This document shows positions 38,392 through 46,223 of a DNA stretch of 64,000 nt, in pieces; position 1 is the stretch's first letter, and each line of letters opens with the position of its first letter. Both the position numbers and the translations under genes were made by a program. Source of the DNA: CAYYKK01 sp046351395 (GTDB lineage Bacteria > Myxococcota_A > Polyangia > Polyangiales > Polyangiaceae); contig JAXLYP010000001.1 of NCBI GenBank assembly GCA_046351395.1, forward strand, positions 434,001-498,000, written 5' to 3'. A model generated the notes under the pieces. That model made no database searches and was not told the DNA's origin. It saw only the letters and a list, made by a program, of their open reading frames with translations.

Positions 38392-39044
38392 TCACTGGAA
38401 TCCGGTTCGATCGAGTCTCGAAGAGGTTCGGGAACACCCTGGCGCTTCGTGGGATCTCGGGGAGGTTCGACCGGGGGTTGACGATCGTCGAAGGTCCGAA
38501 CGGCTCGGGGAAGTCGACCCTCCTCGGGATCCTCGGCGGCGTCATCCGACCCACCGCGGGGCGCGTGGACTTCGAGTCAGCCGACAGCGCGCACGATGCG
38601 CGGTCGGAGGTGGGATGGTTGTCGCACGACACGCTTGGATACGCGGATCTGACGGGTCGAGAGAACATCGAACTCGCTGCGCGTCTGCATGGCTTGAGCG
38701 CGAAGGAAGCGTGGGCTTCTGTGGTGGACCGGTTCGATCTTGGGAGCTACGCGGAGCGTCGACTGCGCACCAATAGTCGGGGACAGAAGCAGCGCATCGC
38801 CCTGGCTCGGGCGATCGTCCACGAGCCAAGCGTGCTCCTGCTCGATGAACCAACCACCGGACTCGATGCGGTCGGGGTTGAGCGCCTGCTACGCGTGCTC
38901 GAGGAGGAGCTCGCGAAGGAGCGGCTCATCATCGTGGTGACGCACGAGCCGGATCCGTTCGTCCCGCTCAGCACGGCGCGGCTGCGGCTGGATCGTGGCA
39001 GGATTGCCGAGGATGTTTCACGTGAAACATCCGCGGAGGTGTGA
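38388..39044 (+). CDS. ABC transporter ATP-binding protein (CcmA-like)
   Basis: A 218-residue ABC ATPase. Walker A GPNGSGKST lies near residues 39-47, Walker B 'VLLLDEPTTGLD' near 150 and an H-loop 'VVTHEPD' near 183; the signature is degenerate, RTNSRGQKQRIAL in place of LSGGQ-type. Closest by feel to CcmA or Nod-type export ATPases, but no permease gene is next to it. Translation starts at a TTG inside the kinase stop overlap. Its last codons (residues 207-214) are written by a perfect parS palindrome, which fixes the C-terminal residues Asp-Val-Ser-Arg-Glu-Thr-Ser. Confidence 0.88.
   Translation: MITGIRFDRVSKRFGNTLALRGISGRFDRGLTIVEGPNGSGKSTLLGILGGVIRPTAGRVDFESADSAHDARSEVGWLSHDTLGYADLTGRENIELAARLHGLSAKEAWASVVDRFDLGSYAERRLRTNSRGQKQRIALARAIVHEPSVLLLDEPTTGLDAVGVERLLRVLEEELAKERLIIVVTHEPDPFVPLSTARLRLDRGRIAEDVSRETSAEV
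39014..39029. other. parS centromere site inside the ABC ATPase gene
   Basis: TGTTTCACGTGAAACA is an exact match to the universal ParB-binding parS consensus. The palindrome extends three bases further on each side, giving 22 perfectly symmetric bases at 39011-39032. It lies within the last codons of the ABC ATPase gene. parS sites cluster near oriC and are loaded by ParB for chromosome segregation. Confidence 0.95.
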
Positions 39045-39798
39045 GCGCTCCGGCGCGGCGATTCTTGCGGAGCCGCGGCTCAGTCTATAGGTGGCGCCTG
39101 CCGGCCCCGGTTCTAGAGTACCGAACAGGTTGAGAGGCGCCGCCGCATCCGCGGGGTGCTCAGGCCCTCAGGTGAACTGACAAGCTCTCCAACCTACGTG
39201 GAGAGAAGCACGCGGCTCCTGTGCTCGTCGGATGACGAAGAGTTGTCTGGCGGTGCTCGCTCCTTGGGCGTGCGCTTGTCCCTCGAACTCGAGCGCCTTC
39301 GTTCAGGCTTCAACCTGTTCGGTGCCGAGAGGGTACGAGCCGAACCAGCCTCGGTGTACATCGGACCCGCGCGAACGGTTCCGCCCGTAGCGGGTCCCCG
39401 CCCTGTTCGTGGAGGTGCGGCAAGTGAAGCTCGCGGATCGGCCTCTCGCTAAGGAGCGCTGCGCCGCCGAACAGCCGTCGCGGGTGCTTGCGTGAAACCG
39501 CACCACAGCGCCCACCAACGGCGCGGGGCAGATGAGCCGCGGCGCGGCCGCACCGCTGGGCGGAACCCGTGCAGGCGCCGCTGCCCTCGGCACCTGCGCG
39601 TTCCTCGCGTTCTACTTGCCGGGGCTCGTGGCCCTGGACGGCGATCGCAGCGCCGAGTCTACCCAACGGCCCAGTCAGGCGATTGCTCAAGCGCTTCCGC
39701 TACCTCTCGGAGGAACCGACGTTCCTGCTCGAGCGCTGAAGGCGAGACAATCGGCCGCGACGCGGTGCCGGGCGTCGCTCTTCGGTTGGCTCATTGTT
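39045..39798. other. 754-base non-coding interval between two parS sites
   Basis: No reading frame here has convincing codon pattern or resembles a known protein; the candidate frames are short and Arg/Ala/Pro-rich, and they conflict with each other. What is visible is a set of CCGAACAGG-type repeats in its first 430 bases and parS sites just outside each end. Terminator and promoter signals for the neighbouring genes are not needed inside it, since the ABC gene reads in and bioD reads in from opposite sides. I do not see dnaA boxes. Confidence 0.6.
39120..39475. repeat. Iterated CCGAACAGG-type motif in both orientations
   Basis: The 14 bases ACCGAACAGGTTGA at 39120-39133 recur as an exact inverted copy at 39310-39323. 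Two shorter copies follow: CCTGTTCGT at 39402-39410 (inverted) and CCGAACAGC at 39467-39475. Four copies of CGAACAG in about 360 bases is far more than chance. They lie only between the two parS sites, so a protein-binding iteron role is possible. Confidence 0.5.
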
Positions 39799-39810
39799 TC
39801 ACGTGAAACA
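39795..39810. other. parS centromere site across the bioD stop codon
   Basis: A second exact TGTTTCACGTGAAACA palindrome, 781 bases from the first. On the minus strand it spells the last Cys-Phe-Thr codons and the TGA stop of bioD, so the gene ends inside the ParB-binding site. Confidence 0.95.
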
Positions 39811-40509
39811 TTCGGCCAGCAAGAGCCGCCAGATCGCCCCCGGCTCAGGCTCCGTCGGCTCAGCGTTCCGCCTGAAGGGGAAGAGCCGGCAGTTTGGGGC
39901 AAGGCGCTCGAGCAGGGCGCCCAGTTCGCGGAGATTGGAAGGACGCGAACGGTCTCGCAGGTCAGCAGCGTCGCACTCATTGAGAATCAAGCAGTCGGGC
40001 GTTCGACCGACGCGGACAGCCAGCGCGAGGAGAGTTGCGGCGACGTCATGCAGGACGCCCAACCGATTCGGAGCGACCAGCACGACCCTATCCACCTCCA
40101 GCTGGGTGGCTAGGTCTGCGTTGAACAAGTCCTGGCTCAAAGGCGAGAACGCTCCGCCAGCAGACTCCACCAGGAGCGCGCGCGGGGGCTCGCCCGACTC
40201 TGCGACGCGAACTCGCGACAACCACTCCCGGAGAATGCCAACGTCGATGGAGCGACCTTCGAGCGCCGCGGCAAGGTGCGGTGACACGGGCTCGACGAAG
40301 AGATAGGGCGCAGGGGGTACGAGGAACCTCGCACTCCCAATCGAGGCGCCGTCCTCCCCCCGACCCGCGCGCAAGCCCTCCGCTGAGACACCCGATTCGA
40401 TGGGCTTGAGCCCCGCAACCTCGGGCCTCGCACGAACGAGGCACCGGCTGACGAACGTCTTCCCGATGCCCGTGCCCGTCCCAAGAACGAGGATCCGAGT
40501 CTGCTTCAC
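39799..40509 (-). CDS. bioD: Dethiobiotin synthetase
   Basis: A 236-residue enzyme that carboxylates and cyclises 7,8-diaminopelargonate in biotin synthesis. The phosphate loop GTGTGIGKT opens the protein, followed by 'GLKPIESGV' and 'LLVESAGGAFSPL', all BioD marks. The GTG at 40509 overlaps the bioF stop (GTGA), so the longer upstream reading frame is rejected. The final codons and stop coincide with a parS site. bioA and bioB are not in the window. Confidence 0.93.
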   Translation of the reverse strand: MKQTRILVLGTGTGIGKTFVSRCLVRARPEVAGLKPIESGVSAEGLRAGRGEDGASIGSARFLVPPAPYLFVEPVSPHLAAALEGRSIDVGILREWLSRVRVAESGEPPRALLVESAGGAFSPLSQDLFNADLATQLEVDRVVLVAPNRLGVLHDVAATLLALAVRVGRTPDCLILNECDAADLRDRSRPSNLRELGALLERLAPNCRLFPFRRNAEPTEPEPGAIWRLLLAECFT

Positions 40510-41633
40510 GGGAGCGCAGCGAGGAAGGCGCAGAGGCGCACCGCGACCTCGGAGGGGGTTGCGAGCGTCGCGGTGAAACGAAGCCGCGAGGCGTGGACTG
40601 GAACGGTGGGTGGGCGCATGGCCTTCACGAGGAACCCGGCTGCCTCCAGCTCCTGCGCAAGTGACAGCGCACGATCCACGGATCCCACCACGAGTGGGCA
40701 AATGGGACCCTGTCCGATCGCCGACGCCGAACCTCCCGCCGAGCGTCGCGTCGCCAGAGTCATCAACGCCGACCGGAGCTGGTTCGCTCGCTCCGCAACC
40801 TGAGCGCGCAGCTCGTCTCCCTCCCGAACCTCGCGGACTCGCCCCGGCACGAGGCTCATCACGAGCGGGCTTGGGGCGGTCGAGAACACGAGGCTACGCG
40901 CTCGATTCCAGAGGAGCGTTCGAAGCGTCTCTCGACCCGCGGCGAACGCTCCGTGAAGTCCAAACGACTTTCCGAGCGTGCCCACGAGTACGTCCGGAAT
41001 GACCCCAACCGACGCACAGAGCCCGCGTCCCTCCGCACCATACACACCGAGCGCGTGCGCCTCGTCGACGACCAGCCCCGCGTCATATCGATCGCAGAGC
41101 GCGCGGATCTCGCGGAGGTCGGGCACGTCCCCGTCCATGCTGAAATAGCTCTCCGTCACGAACCACACGCGCGCGGCGGCCGAGGTCGAACGGACACTCC
41201 GAAGAGCGCCCTCCAGCGCCGAGAGATCGAGGTGCGGAACGACCTCGACCCTTGCTCGTGCGAGCCGACATCCATCGATGATCGACGCGTGGTTGAGCGC
41301 GTCCGAGAGCAGGACCGTTCGCTCACACCCGAGCGCTTGAAGAACTCCCACGTTCGCCGCGTAGCCCGACGTGAACAGCGTCACGGACTCAGCTCGCAAC
41401 CAAGCGGCGAGACACTCCGCAGCCGTTGCGTGGACGTCCGTATAGCCCGAGACGAGCGGAGATGCCGTGGCACCCCCAGGAGCGGTCACCGTGACCGGTC
41501 GAGCGCCGAGGCCGAGGTAGTCGTTGGAACAAACGACATGGAGATCACCCGGCACACCCGGGAGGCGAAGGAGACGATCGCGCGCGAGCGCGGCGACCTC
41601 GCGATCGATGGGCTCGAAGGGATCGAAGCTCAC
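40506..41633 (-). CDS. bioF: 8-amino-7-oxononanoate synthase
   Basis: A 375-residue PLP enzyme of the alpha-oxoamine synthase family that condenses pimeloyl-thioester with alanine. It shows 'CSNDYLGLG' near the start, 'DALNHASIIDG', 'VVDEAHALGVYG' and the PLP lysine in 'GTLGKSFGLHG'. BioF fits because bioD follows with a GTGA overlap; the alternative 2-amino-3-ketobutyrate ligase is less likely in this context. The GTG start is 10 bases after zapA. Confidence 0.92.
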   Translation of the reverse strand: MSFDPFEPIDREVAALARDRLLRLPGVPGDLHVVCSNDYLGLGARPVTVTAPGGATASPLVSGYTDVHATAAECLAAWLRAESVTLFTSGYAANVGVLQALGCERTVLLSDALNHASIIDGCRLARARVEVVPHLDLSALEGALRSVRSTSAAARVWFVTESYFSMDGDVPDLREIRALCDRYDAGLVVDEAHALGVYGAEGRGLCASVGVIPDVLVGTLGKSFGLHGAFAAGRETLRTLLWNRARSLVFSTAPSPLVMSLVPGRVREVREGDELRAQVAERANQLRSALMTLATRRSAGGSASAIGQGPICPLVVGSVDRALSLAQELEAAGFLVKAMRPPTVPVHASRLRFTATLATPSEVAVRLCAFLAALP

Positions 41634-41643
41634 CGCAACCGCG

Positions 41644-41961
41644 TCAGGGATCGGGCGGCGCGGACCGCTCGAACAGCTTCGCCCCGAGCGTCGAGTCGAT
41701 CCGATGCATCACGCTCTCGACGATGTCCTTCGCGCGGGACCGGATGCGGGCGCCCTGCGCGCGCTCCTGCTCGAGCTCGTGCGCCAAGCTGATCGCCGCG
41801 AGGAGCATCGCGTTCGGGTGCGGAGGGCGCCCCGGGGAGAGATGAGGCGCGAGCTTCTCATCGACCATCGCGGCGAACCGCTCGAGGTCGTCCGGACTGG
41901 CTGAGGTCACCACCCGATAGCTCTGTCCGCCGACGCGCAGCTCGATTGCACGGCCCGCCAT
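41644..41961 (-). CDS. zapA: Cell division protein ZapA
   Basis: A 105-residue protein with the ZapA N-terminal strand pattern ('IELRVGGQSYRVVTSASPDDLERFAAMVDEKL' region) and a C-terminal coiled coil. ZapA bundles FtsZ filaments at the division ring. It starts at 41961 and precedes bioF on the same strand by 10 bases. I looked for a 6S RNA next to it, as in some bacteria, and see no room for one. Confidence 0.85.
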   Translation of the reverse strand: MAGRAIELRVGGQSYRVVTSASPDDLERFAAMVDEKLAPHLSPGRPPHPNAMLLAAISLAHELEQERAQGARIRSRAKDIVESVMHRIDSTLGAKLFERSAPPDP

Positions 41962-42014
41962 GACGACCTCAAGGTATCATGCCCCCCGCGCACCACGCAC
42001 CGAGAAAGCCATCG

Positions 42015-42677
42015 ATGCCCATCGCGGCCCCCCACCGCGCCACCCAGATCGCCCGCGCGCTCGCTGCCGCGGCGGTCGTCCTCCCCACGCCGGGTGCGCT
42101 CGCCGAGCCCCAGGTGAACGCAGGTCTCACCGTCGGAGTCGCGGGTCGGGGCTTCCTTCGCGAGCCCTGGGAGGAGACGGAGTTCCACCTCGGCCTTCGC
42201 GGTGACGTTCTCTTCGGGCGCAACAACGAGCGCCAGTTCGGCGTGGGTCCCTACGTCGAAGCGCTCACCGATGGGTTCGACGAGTTTCAGTTCGGCGGAG
42301 GCGCCTCCCTGCTCCTCCCCGTGATCGACTCCCTGCCCATCGTCGCGTCCTTCGGCGCGTACGGTCGCATCGGCGCGGAGGGGTTCGGACTCGAGCCCGG
42401 CATCGCGACCAGCCTCTTCTTCGGGAGCCGGAGCTACAACTTCAACTCGAACTACGTGATGGCGTTCGGCGTGCTGCCCGAGTTTCGCTACGGCCTCGGC
42501 GACTCACGCGAGATGACCTTCATCGTCGCGCTCCACCTCGACCTCGCGTTCTTCTCGCTCCCCATCGTCTACCTCGCGGACGCGATCCGGGGTGGCTCAC
42601 CCGAGACGGATCGCGTTCCCCCGAAACAGCCCCCCGACGCGAAGAAGACGGGCTCCTGGATCGCACCCCACTACTGA
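42015..42677 (+). CDS. Exported hypothetical protein, probable beta-barrel
   Basis: A 220-residue protein with a signal peptide ending near AEP at about residue 31. The rest is alternating Gly/aromatic beta strands typical of a small outer-membrane barrel: 'FGVGPYVEAL', 'FQFGGGASLLLP', 'SFGAYGRIGAEG' and so on. A proline-rich tail follows, so the barrel does not end with the usual C-terminal Phe. I chose the ATG at 42015, preceded by GAGAAAG; an earlier in-frame ATG at 41979 would extend the signal with a charged stretch. The divergent zapA start is 53 bases away. Confidence 0.78.
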   Translation: MPIAAPHRATQIARALAAAAVVLPTPGALAEPQVNAGLTVGVAGRGFLREPWEETEFHLGLRGDVLFGRNNERQFGVGPYVEALTDGFDEFQFGGGASLLLPVIDSLPIVASFGAYGRIGAEGFGLEPGIATSLFFGSRSYNFNSNYVMAFGVLPEFRYGLGDSREMTFIVALHLDLAFFSLPIVYLADAIRGGSPETDRVPPKQPPDAKKTGSWIAPHY

Positions 42678-42678
42678 T

Positions 42679-42717
42679 GCGCCCACGCGAGCGGCGCTCA
42701 TTGCGCCCGCGTGGCGC
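42679..42717. terminator. Hairpin between convergent genes
   Basis: GCGCCCACGCG (42679-42689) can pair, with one bulge, with CGCGTGGCGC (42708-42717); a second copy of the right arm lies at 42729-42738. The position, directly after the stop of the barrel protein and before the stop of the lipoprotein on the other strand, suits a bidirectional terminator. No T-run is present. Confidence 0.4.
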
Positions 42718-42746
42718 TCATTGAGAACCGCGTGGCGCGAGCGATG

Positions 42747-43340
42747 TCAGAGGGTCGCGCAGCACTTCTGGTCGACGCCGCACGCACCGCCCGCGACACC
42801 CGACAGGAAGAACTCCGGGGTCTCGATGTCGAGCCCACCCGTCGTGCGGCCCTTGAGGATGATCCCGATCACGAAGCGCGAGCCCGGCATCAGCTGGGCG
42901 AGGCCCTCGGAGCGCACGATCGGAAGGCTCACCTTCGCGAACGATCCGCCCTCCGGTGATGCAGGGTTGATGAGTCCGTTCGCCGGAGCCGAGAACGTGT
43001 CGATCGCCGCGCCGCTCGAGTCGAGGAGCTCCAGATCGACCTGGTTCAAGATGATGCGGTTCGTCTCGGGGTGGTTCGTGTCGTCCTTCGCCCGCGGGAT
43101 GAGCCCCGACGCCACGAGGAAGCAGCCGTTCGTCGTGTTCTGCGCGACGCTCAGGCTCGCGCATCCCTCGTCCTCGCTGCCCTCACACGACACTCCATCC
43201 ATGCCGTTCTTCACGGGCAGGGGCATCGCGATGTAGAACTGGGCCTCGGCCTCCACGCAACCAGACGCCACCACTCCGAGCGTGATCGCGAGCGCCGTAC
43301 AGGCGCCCAAACCGGCGACGACTCGCTTGATGAGCTTCAT
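42747..43340 (-). CDS. Small lipoprotein of unknown function
   Basis: A 197-residue protein with a clear lipoprotein signal (MKLIKRV start, hydrophobic core, VASGC lipobox with Cys28). I set the start at the ATG at 43340 for this reason, dropping a 12-residue upstream extension. The mature part has six or more cysteines, among them two pairs near the end (GGACGVDQKCC), and a predicted beta-sandwich. It may be outer-membrane or inner-membrane anchored. No relative recognised. Confidence 0.78.
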   Translation of the reverse strand: MKLIKRVVAGLGACTALAITLGVVASGCVEAEAQFYIAMPLPVKNGMDGVSCEGSEDEGCASLSVAQNTTNGCFLVASGLIPRAKDDTNHPETNRIILNQVDLELLDSSGAAIDTFSAPANGLINPASPEGGSFAKVSLPIVRSEGLAQLMPGSRFVIGIILKGRTTGGLDIETPEFFLSGVAGGACGVDQKCCATL

Positions 43341-43403
43341 GCTCAAAGAGTAGAGAAAAGCGCGGGTAGGGGCCAAAAACTTTCCACGTTCGGCGCGCCC
43401 ACA

Positions 43404-45026
43404 TCAACCGCAGACCTGCGGAAGGAGGCGCTCGAGCTCGTCGAACGAGAGGCGCCGGGCCGTGCATCGCCCCAACTCCTCGAGGAGGACGAACCGCACC
43501 GCGTCCCGGTCACGCTTCTTGTCGGCTCGGAGGAACGGGGCCGCACCCTCCACGTCCGAGCGCGCGAGGGCCGTCGGGAGACCGACACGCCCTAGGGCTC
43601 GGACGAGCCTGTCCGCGACGCTCGGCGGAGTGACCCTGAGCGCCACGCCCAGCCGCACCGCCGCGACCATTCCGAGCGCGACGGCCTCTCCGTGCATCCA
43701 TCGCTCGAGCCCGCCGTGTGCTTCCAGCGCGTGCCCGAGCGTGTGCCCGAAGTTGAGCGTCGCGCGTACGCCGTGCTCCATCGGGTCCTCGCGGACGACG
43801 CGCGCCTTCACGATCGCGCCGCGCTCGATCGCCCGCCGCCACGCGTCCTCGTCCCCGCGCGGCGCCCGCTCGAACTCCTCGAACCCCGCGCGGTCGCCGA
43901 TCGCGAGCGACTTCAGCGCCTCCGCGAACCCACTCGCGCGGGCGCGCGCGGACTCCGTACGCGCGAACCCGACGTCGACGATCGTCGAGAGGGGCATGTG
44001 GAACGAGCCCACGAGGTTCTTCCGCGCACCCAGGTCCACGGCCGTTTTGCCGCCGATCGCTGCGTCCACCATCCCGAGCGTCGTCGTCGGGATCGCGATC
44101 CAACGGAGGCCCCTCATGAACACGCTCGCCGCGAATCCCGCCAGATCCGTGACGACACCACCGCCGATCGCGACGACGACGGACCGGCGATCCGCGCCTC
44201 GCGCCGCGAACGCGTCCGCGAGCTCCTCGACACGCGCCAGGCGCTTCGTCCCCTCGCCCGGCGGCACCGCGATCAGCGCGTCCGTCGTTTGGTCAAGGGT
44301 ATTGACTATGCGATCGCCATAGAGCGCTCGCACCGTCTCGTCCGTGACGACGAGCACACGAGACGCGTCGAGCGCGCGCACGAGGTCGCGCGCAGCGGCG
44401 AGCCCGTCCCGCGAGAACCTCACGAACGACGGGTCGCTCACGCGCACGAAGCGGTCTTGGGCGGCAGCGAGCACTCGCGCCACCACATCGTCGAGCAACG
44501 CATCGCTGACCTCGAGGCGCGCCGCACCCACCTCGTACGCGCTGCGTCGATCGGACAGCAGGCGCGACATCCGCGCGGCACGCGCGTCGTCCTCGACGCC
44601 CAACAAGGGCCGATTTCGAACGCCCGCGAGGCGCGCGACGAGCACGTCGAGGCGCGCGGTGAGGGTCACGACGACCCCTCGCTCGAGGGCCTCGTCCCGC
44701 ACCGCGGGATCCACGAGCGCACCCCCGCCGAGCGCGACGATCGGTCCGTCCTCCCGCTCGAGCACGGCGCGCACGGCAGCGCGCTCCGCCTCGCGAAACG
44801 CGGGCTCGCCGCGCGTCGCGAAGATCTCGGGGATCGACGCGCCCAGCGAGCGCTCGAGCTCCGCGTCGAGATCCACCGCGTCGCGGCCCATGGACGCAGC
44901 GACGCGCGACGCCACGGTCGACTTGCCCACGCCCGGAGGACCCCAGAGGAGAACGGGCCGGAGCGCGGCCGCGTGATCGCGCTCGCCGCCCGCTGGCAGA
45001 TCCGGGCCGCCGAGATCAGAAGCCAC
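43404..45026 (-). CDS. aroKB: Fused shikimate kinase / 3-dehydroquinate synthase
   Basis: A 540-residue bifunctional enzyme of the shikimate pathway. Residues about 25-185 are shikimate kinase (GPPGVGKST; 'DLDAELERSLGASIPEIF'; 'ALGGGALVDP'), step five. The rest is 3-dehydroquinate synthase, step two (VVAIGGGVVTDLAGFAAS; 'PTTTLGMVDAAIGGKT'; 'LNFGHTLGHALEA'; HGEAVALGM). Both active sites look intact. The two steps are not consecutive, so the benefit of the fusion is probably co-expression, not channelling. The GTG start overlaps the aroC stop by 11 bases, so aroC and this gene form an operon. Confidence 0.95.
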   Translation of the reverse strand: MASDLGGPDLPAGGERDHAAALRPVLLWGPPGVGKSTVASRVAASMGRDAVDLDAELERSLGASIPEIFATRGEPAFREAERAAVRAVLEREDGPIVALGGGALVDPAVRDEALERGVVVTLTARLDVLVARLAGVRNRPLLGVEDDARAARMSRLLSDRRSAYEVGAARLEVSDALLDDVVARVLAAAQDRFVRVSDPSFVRFSRDGLAAARDLVRALDASRVLVVTDETVRALYGDRIVNTLDQTTDALIAVPPGEGTKRLARVEELADAFAARGADRRSVVVAIGGGVVTDLAGFAASVFMRGLRWIAIPTTTLGMVDAAIGGKTAVDLGARKNLVGSFHMPLSTIVDVGFARTESARARASGFAEALKSLAIGDRAGFEEFERAPRGDEDAWRRAIERGAIVKARVVREDPMEHGVRATLNFGHTLGHALEAHGGLERWMHGEAVALGMVAAVRLGVALRVTPPSVADRLVRALGRVGLPTALARSDVEGAAPFLRADKKRDRDAVRFVLLEELGRCTARRLSFDELERLLPQVCG

Positions 45027-46191
45027 GGAGCTGCTCGGCGTACGCGGAGGCGTTGCGCGCGAACTCGCGCGCGCTGTCTCCCCCGAACGTCTCGAGCGCC
45101 GCGTCCGCGAGCGCCAGCGCCATCATCGCCTCCGCGATGACGGCCGCTGCCGGGACTGCGCAGACATCGCTCCGCTCGTGGAGGGCGGCGACGCTCGCCT
45201 TCGTGTCGATGTCCACGGAGCCCAGCGCGCGCTTCAGCGTCGCGATGGGCTTCATCGCGAGACGGCAAACGATGGGAGCGCCGTTCGAGATCCCACCCTC
45301 CACGCCCCCCGCGCCGTTCGAGGCCCGCGTGAACGAGCGCGTCTCGGCGTCATACCCGATCGGATCGTGGACGCGCGAACCGGGCCTCGCCGCGGCGCGG
45401 AACCCGAGCCCGATCTCGACCCCCTTGATCGCCTGGATGCTCATGAACGCCTGCGCGAGACGCCCGTCGAGCTTCCGATCCCACTGCACGTGGCTGCCGA
45501 GACCCGGCGGGCATCCCACCGCGACGACCTCGATGATCCCACCCAGCGTATCGCCCTGGTGCGCCGTCTCGAGGATGTGGGCGCGCATCGCCTCGCTCGT
45601 CGCGTCGTCGACGCACCCCACGTCGCTCGCGGACACCCGCGCTCGGACCTCCTCCATGGGAAGCGACGCGAACCGCTCCTCCGGGCACTCCACCGCGCCG
45701 ATCCGGACGACGTGCGCGGCGATGTCGACGCCGACGAGCGCGAGGATCGCCTTCGCGATCGCGCCCGCCGCGACTCGCGCCGCGGTCTCTCGCGCGCTCG
45801 CGCGCTCGAGGATGTCCCGCAGGTCGCGCCGATCGTATTTCAGCGCGCCCGCGAGATCCGCGTGCCCCGGGCGCGGCTCGCGCAGCGGCGCAGGGGTGGT
45901 CTCGAACGGCGCCGCGCCCATCCGATCGAGCCAGTTCTCGTGGTCGCGGTTCGAGATGACGAGCGAGATGGGCCCGCCGAGCGTCCGCCCGCCGCGGACT
46001 CCGCCGGTGAAGCGGACCCGGTCCTTCTCGATCTTCATCCGGCCGCCACGCCCGTACCCGAGCTGGCGCCGCGCGAGGTCGCGATCGACGAGCTCCGCGG
46101 TGAGCTCGACGCCCGCGGGCGCGCCCTCCACGATCGCCGTGAGCTCCGGGCCGTGGGACTCGCCGGCCGTGAGCCAGCGCAAACGGGACAT
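45016..46191 (-). CDS. aroC: Chorismate synthase
   Basis: A 391-residue FMN-dependent lyase that makes chorismate from EPSP. The start 'MSRLRWLTAGESHGPEL', 'RRQLGYGRGGRM', and later 'RASARETAARVAAGA' are family marks. It is complete and is the first gene of an operon with the kinase/synthase fusion. Its start is only 32 bases from the divergent dapF start, so the two promoters must overlap. Confidence 0.96.
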   Translation of the reverse strand: MSRLRWLTAGESHGPELTAIVEGAPAGVELTAELVDRDLARRQLGYGRGGRMKIEKDRVRFTGGVRGGRTLGGPISLVISNRDHENWLDRMGAAPFETTPAPLREPRPGHADLAGALKYDRRDLRDILERASARETAARVAAGAIAKAILALVGVDIAAHVVRIGAVECPEERFASLPMEEVRARVSASDVGCVDDATSEAMRAHILETAHQGDTLGGIIEVVAVGCPPGLGSHVQWDRKLDGRLAQAFMSIQAIKGVEIGLGFRAAARPGSRVHDPIGYDAETRSFTRASNGAGGVEGGISNGAPIVCRLAMKPIATLKRALGSVDIDTKASVAALHERSDVCAVPAAAVIAEAMMALALADAALETFGGDSAREFARNASAYAEQLRGF

Positions 46192-46223
46192 GCGTGGAGC
46201 TTACCGCTAACCTCTGGGCTTCG

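Noticed and set aside
39156..39690. Two short frames (98 codons plus strand, 126 codons minus strand) in the inter-parS gap
   Set aside because: They overlap each other, lack ribosome sites and show no recognisable sequence; a decayed ccmB after the ABC ATPase was considered but no hydrophobic segments fit.
39532..40113. A 193-codon plus-strand frame crossing the second parS site
   Set aside because: It overlaps bioD in antisense, resembles no protein, and its codon pattern is poor; the non-coding reading is simpler.
41634..41643. 6S RNA next to zapA
   Set aside because: Only ten bases lie between zapA and bioF, so there is no room.
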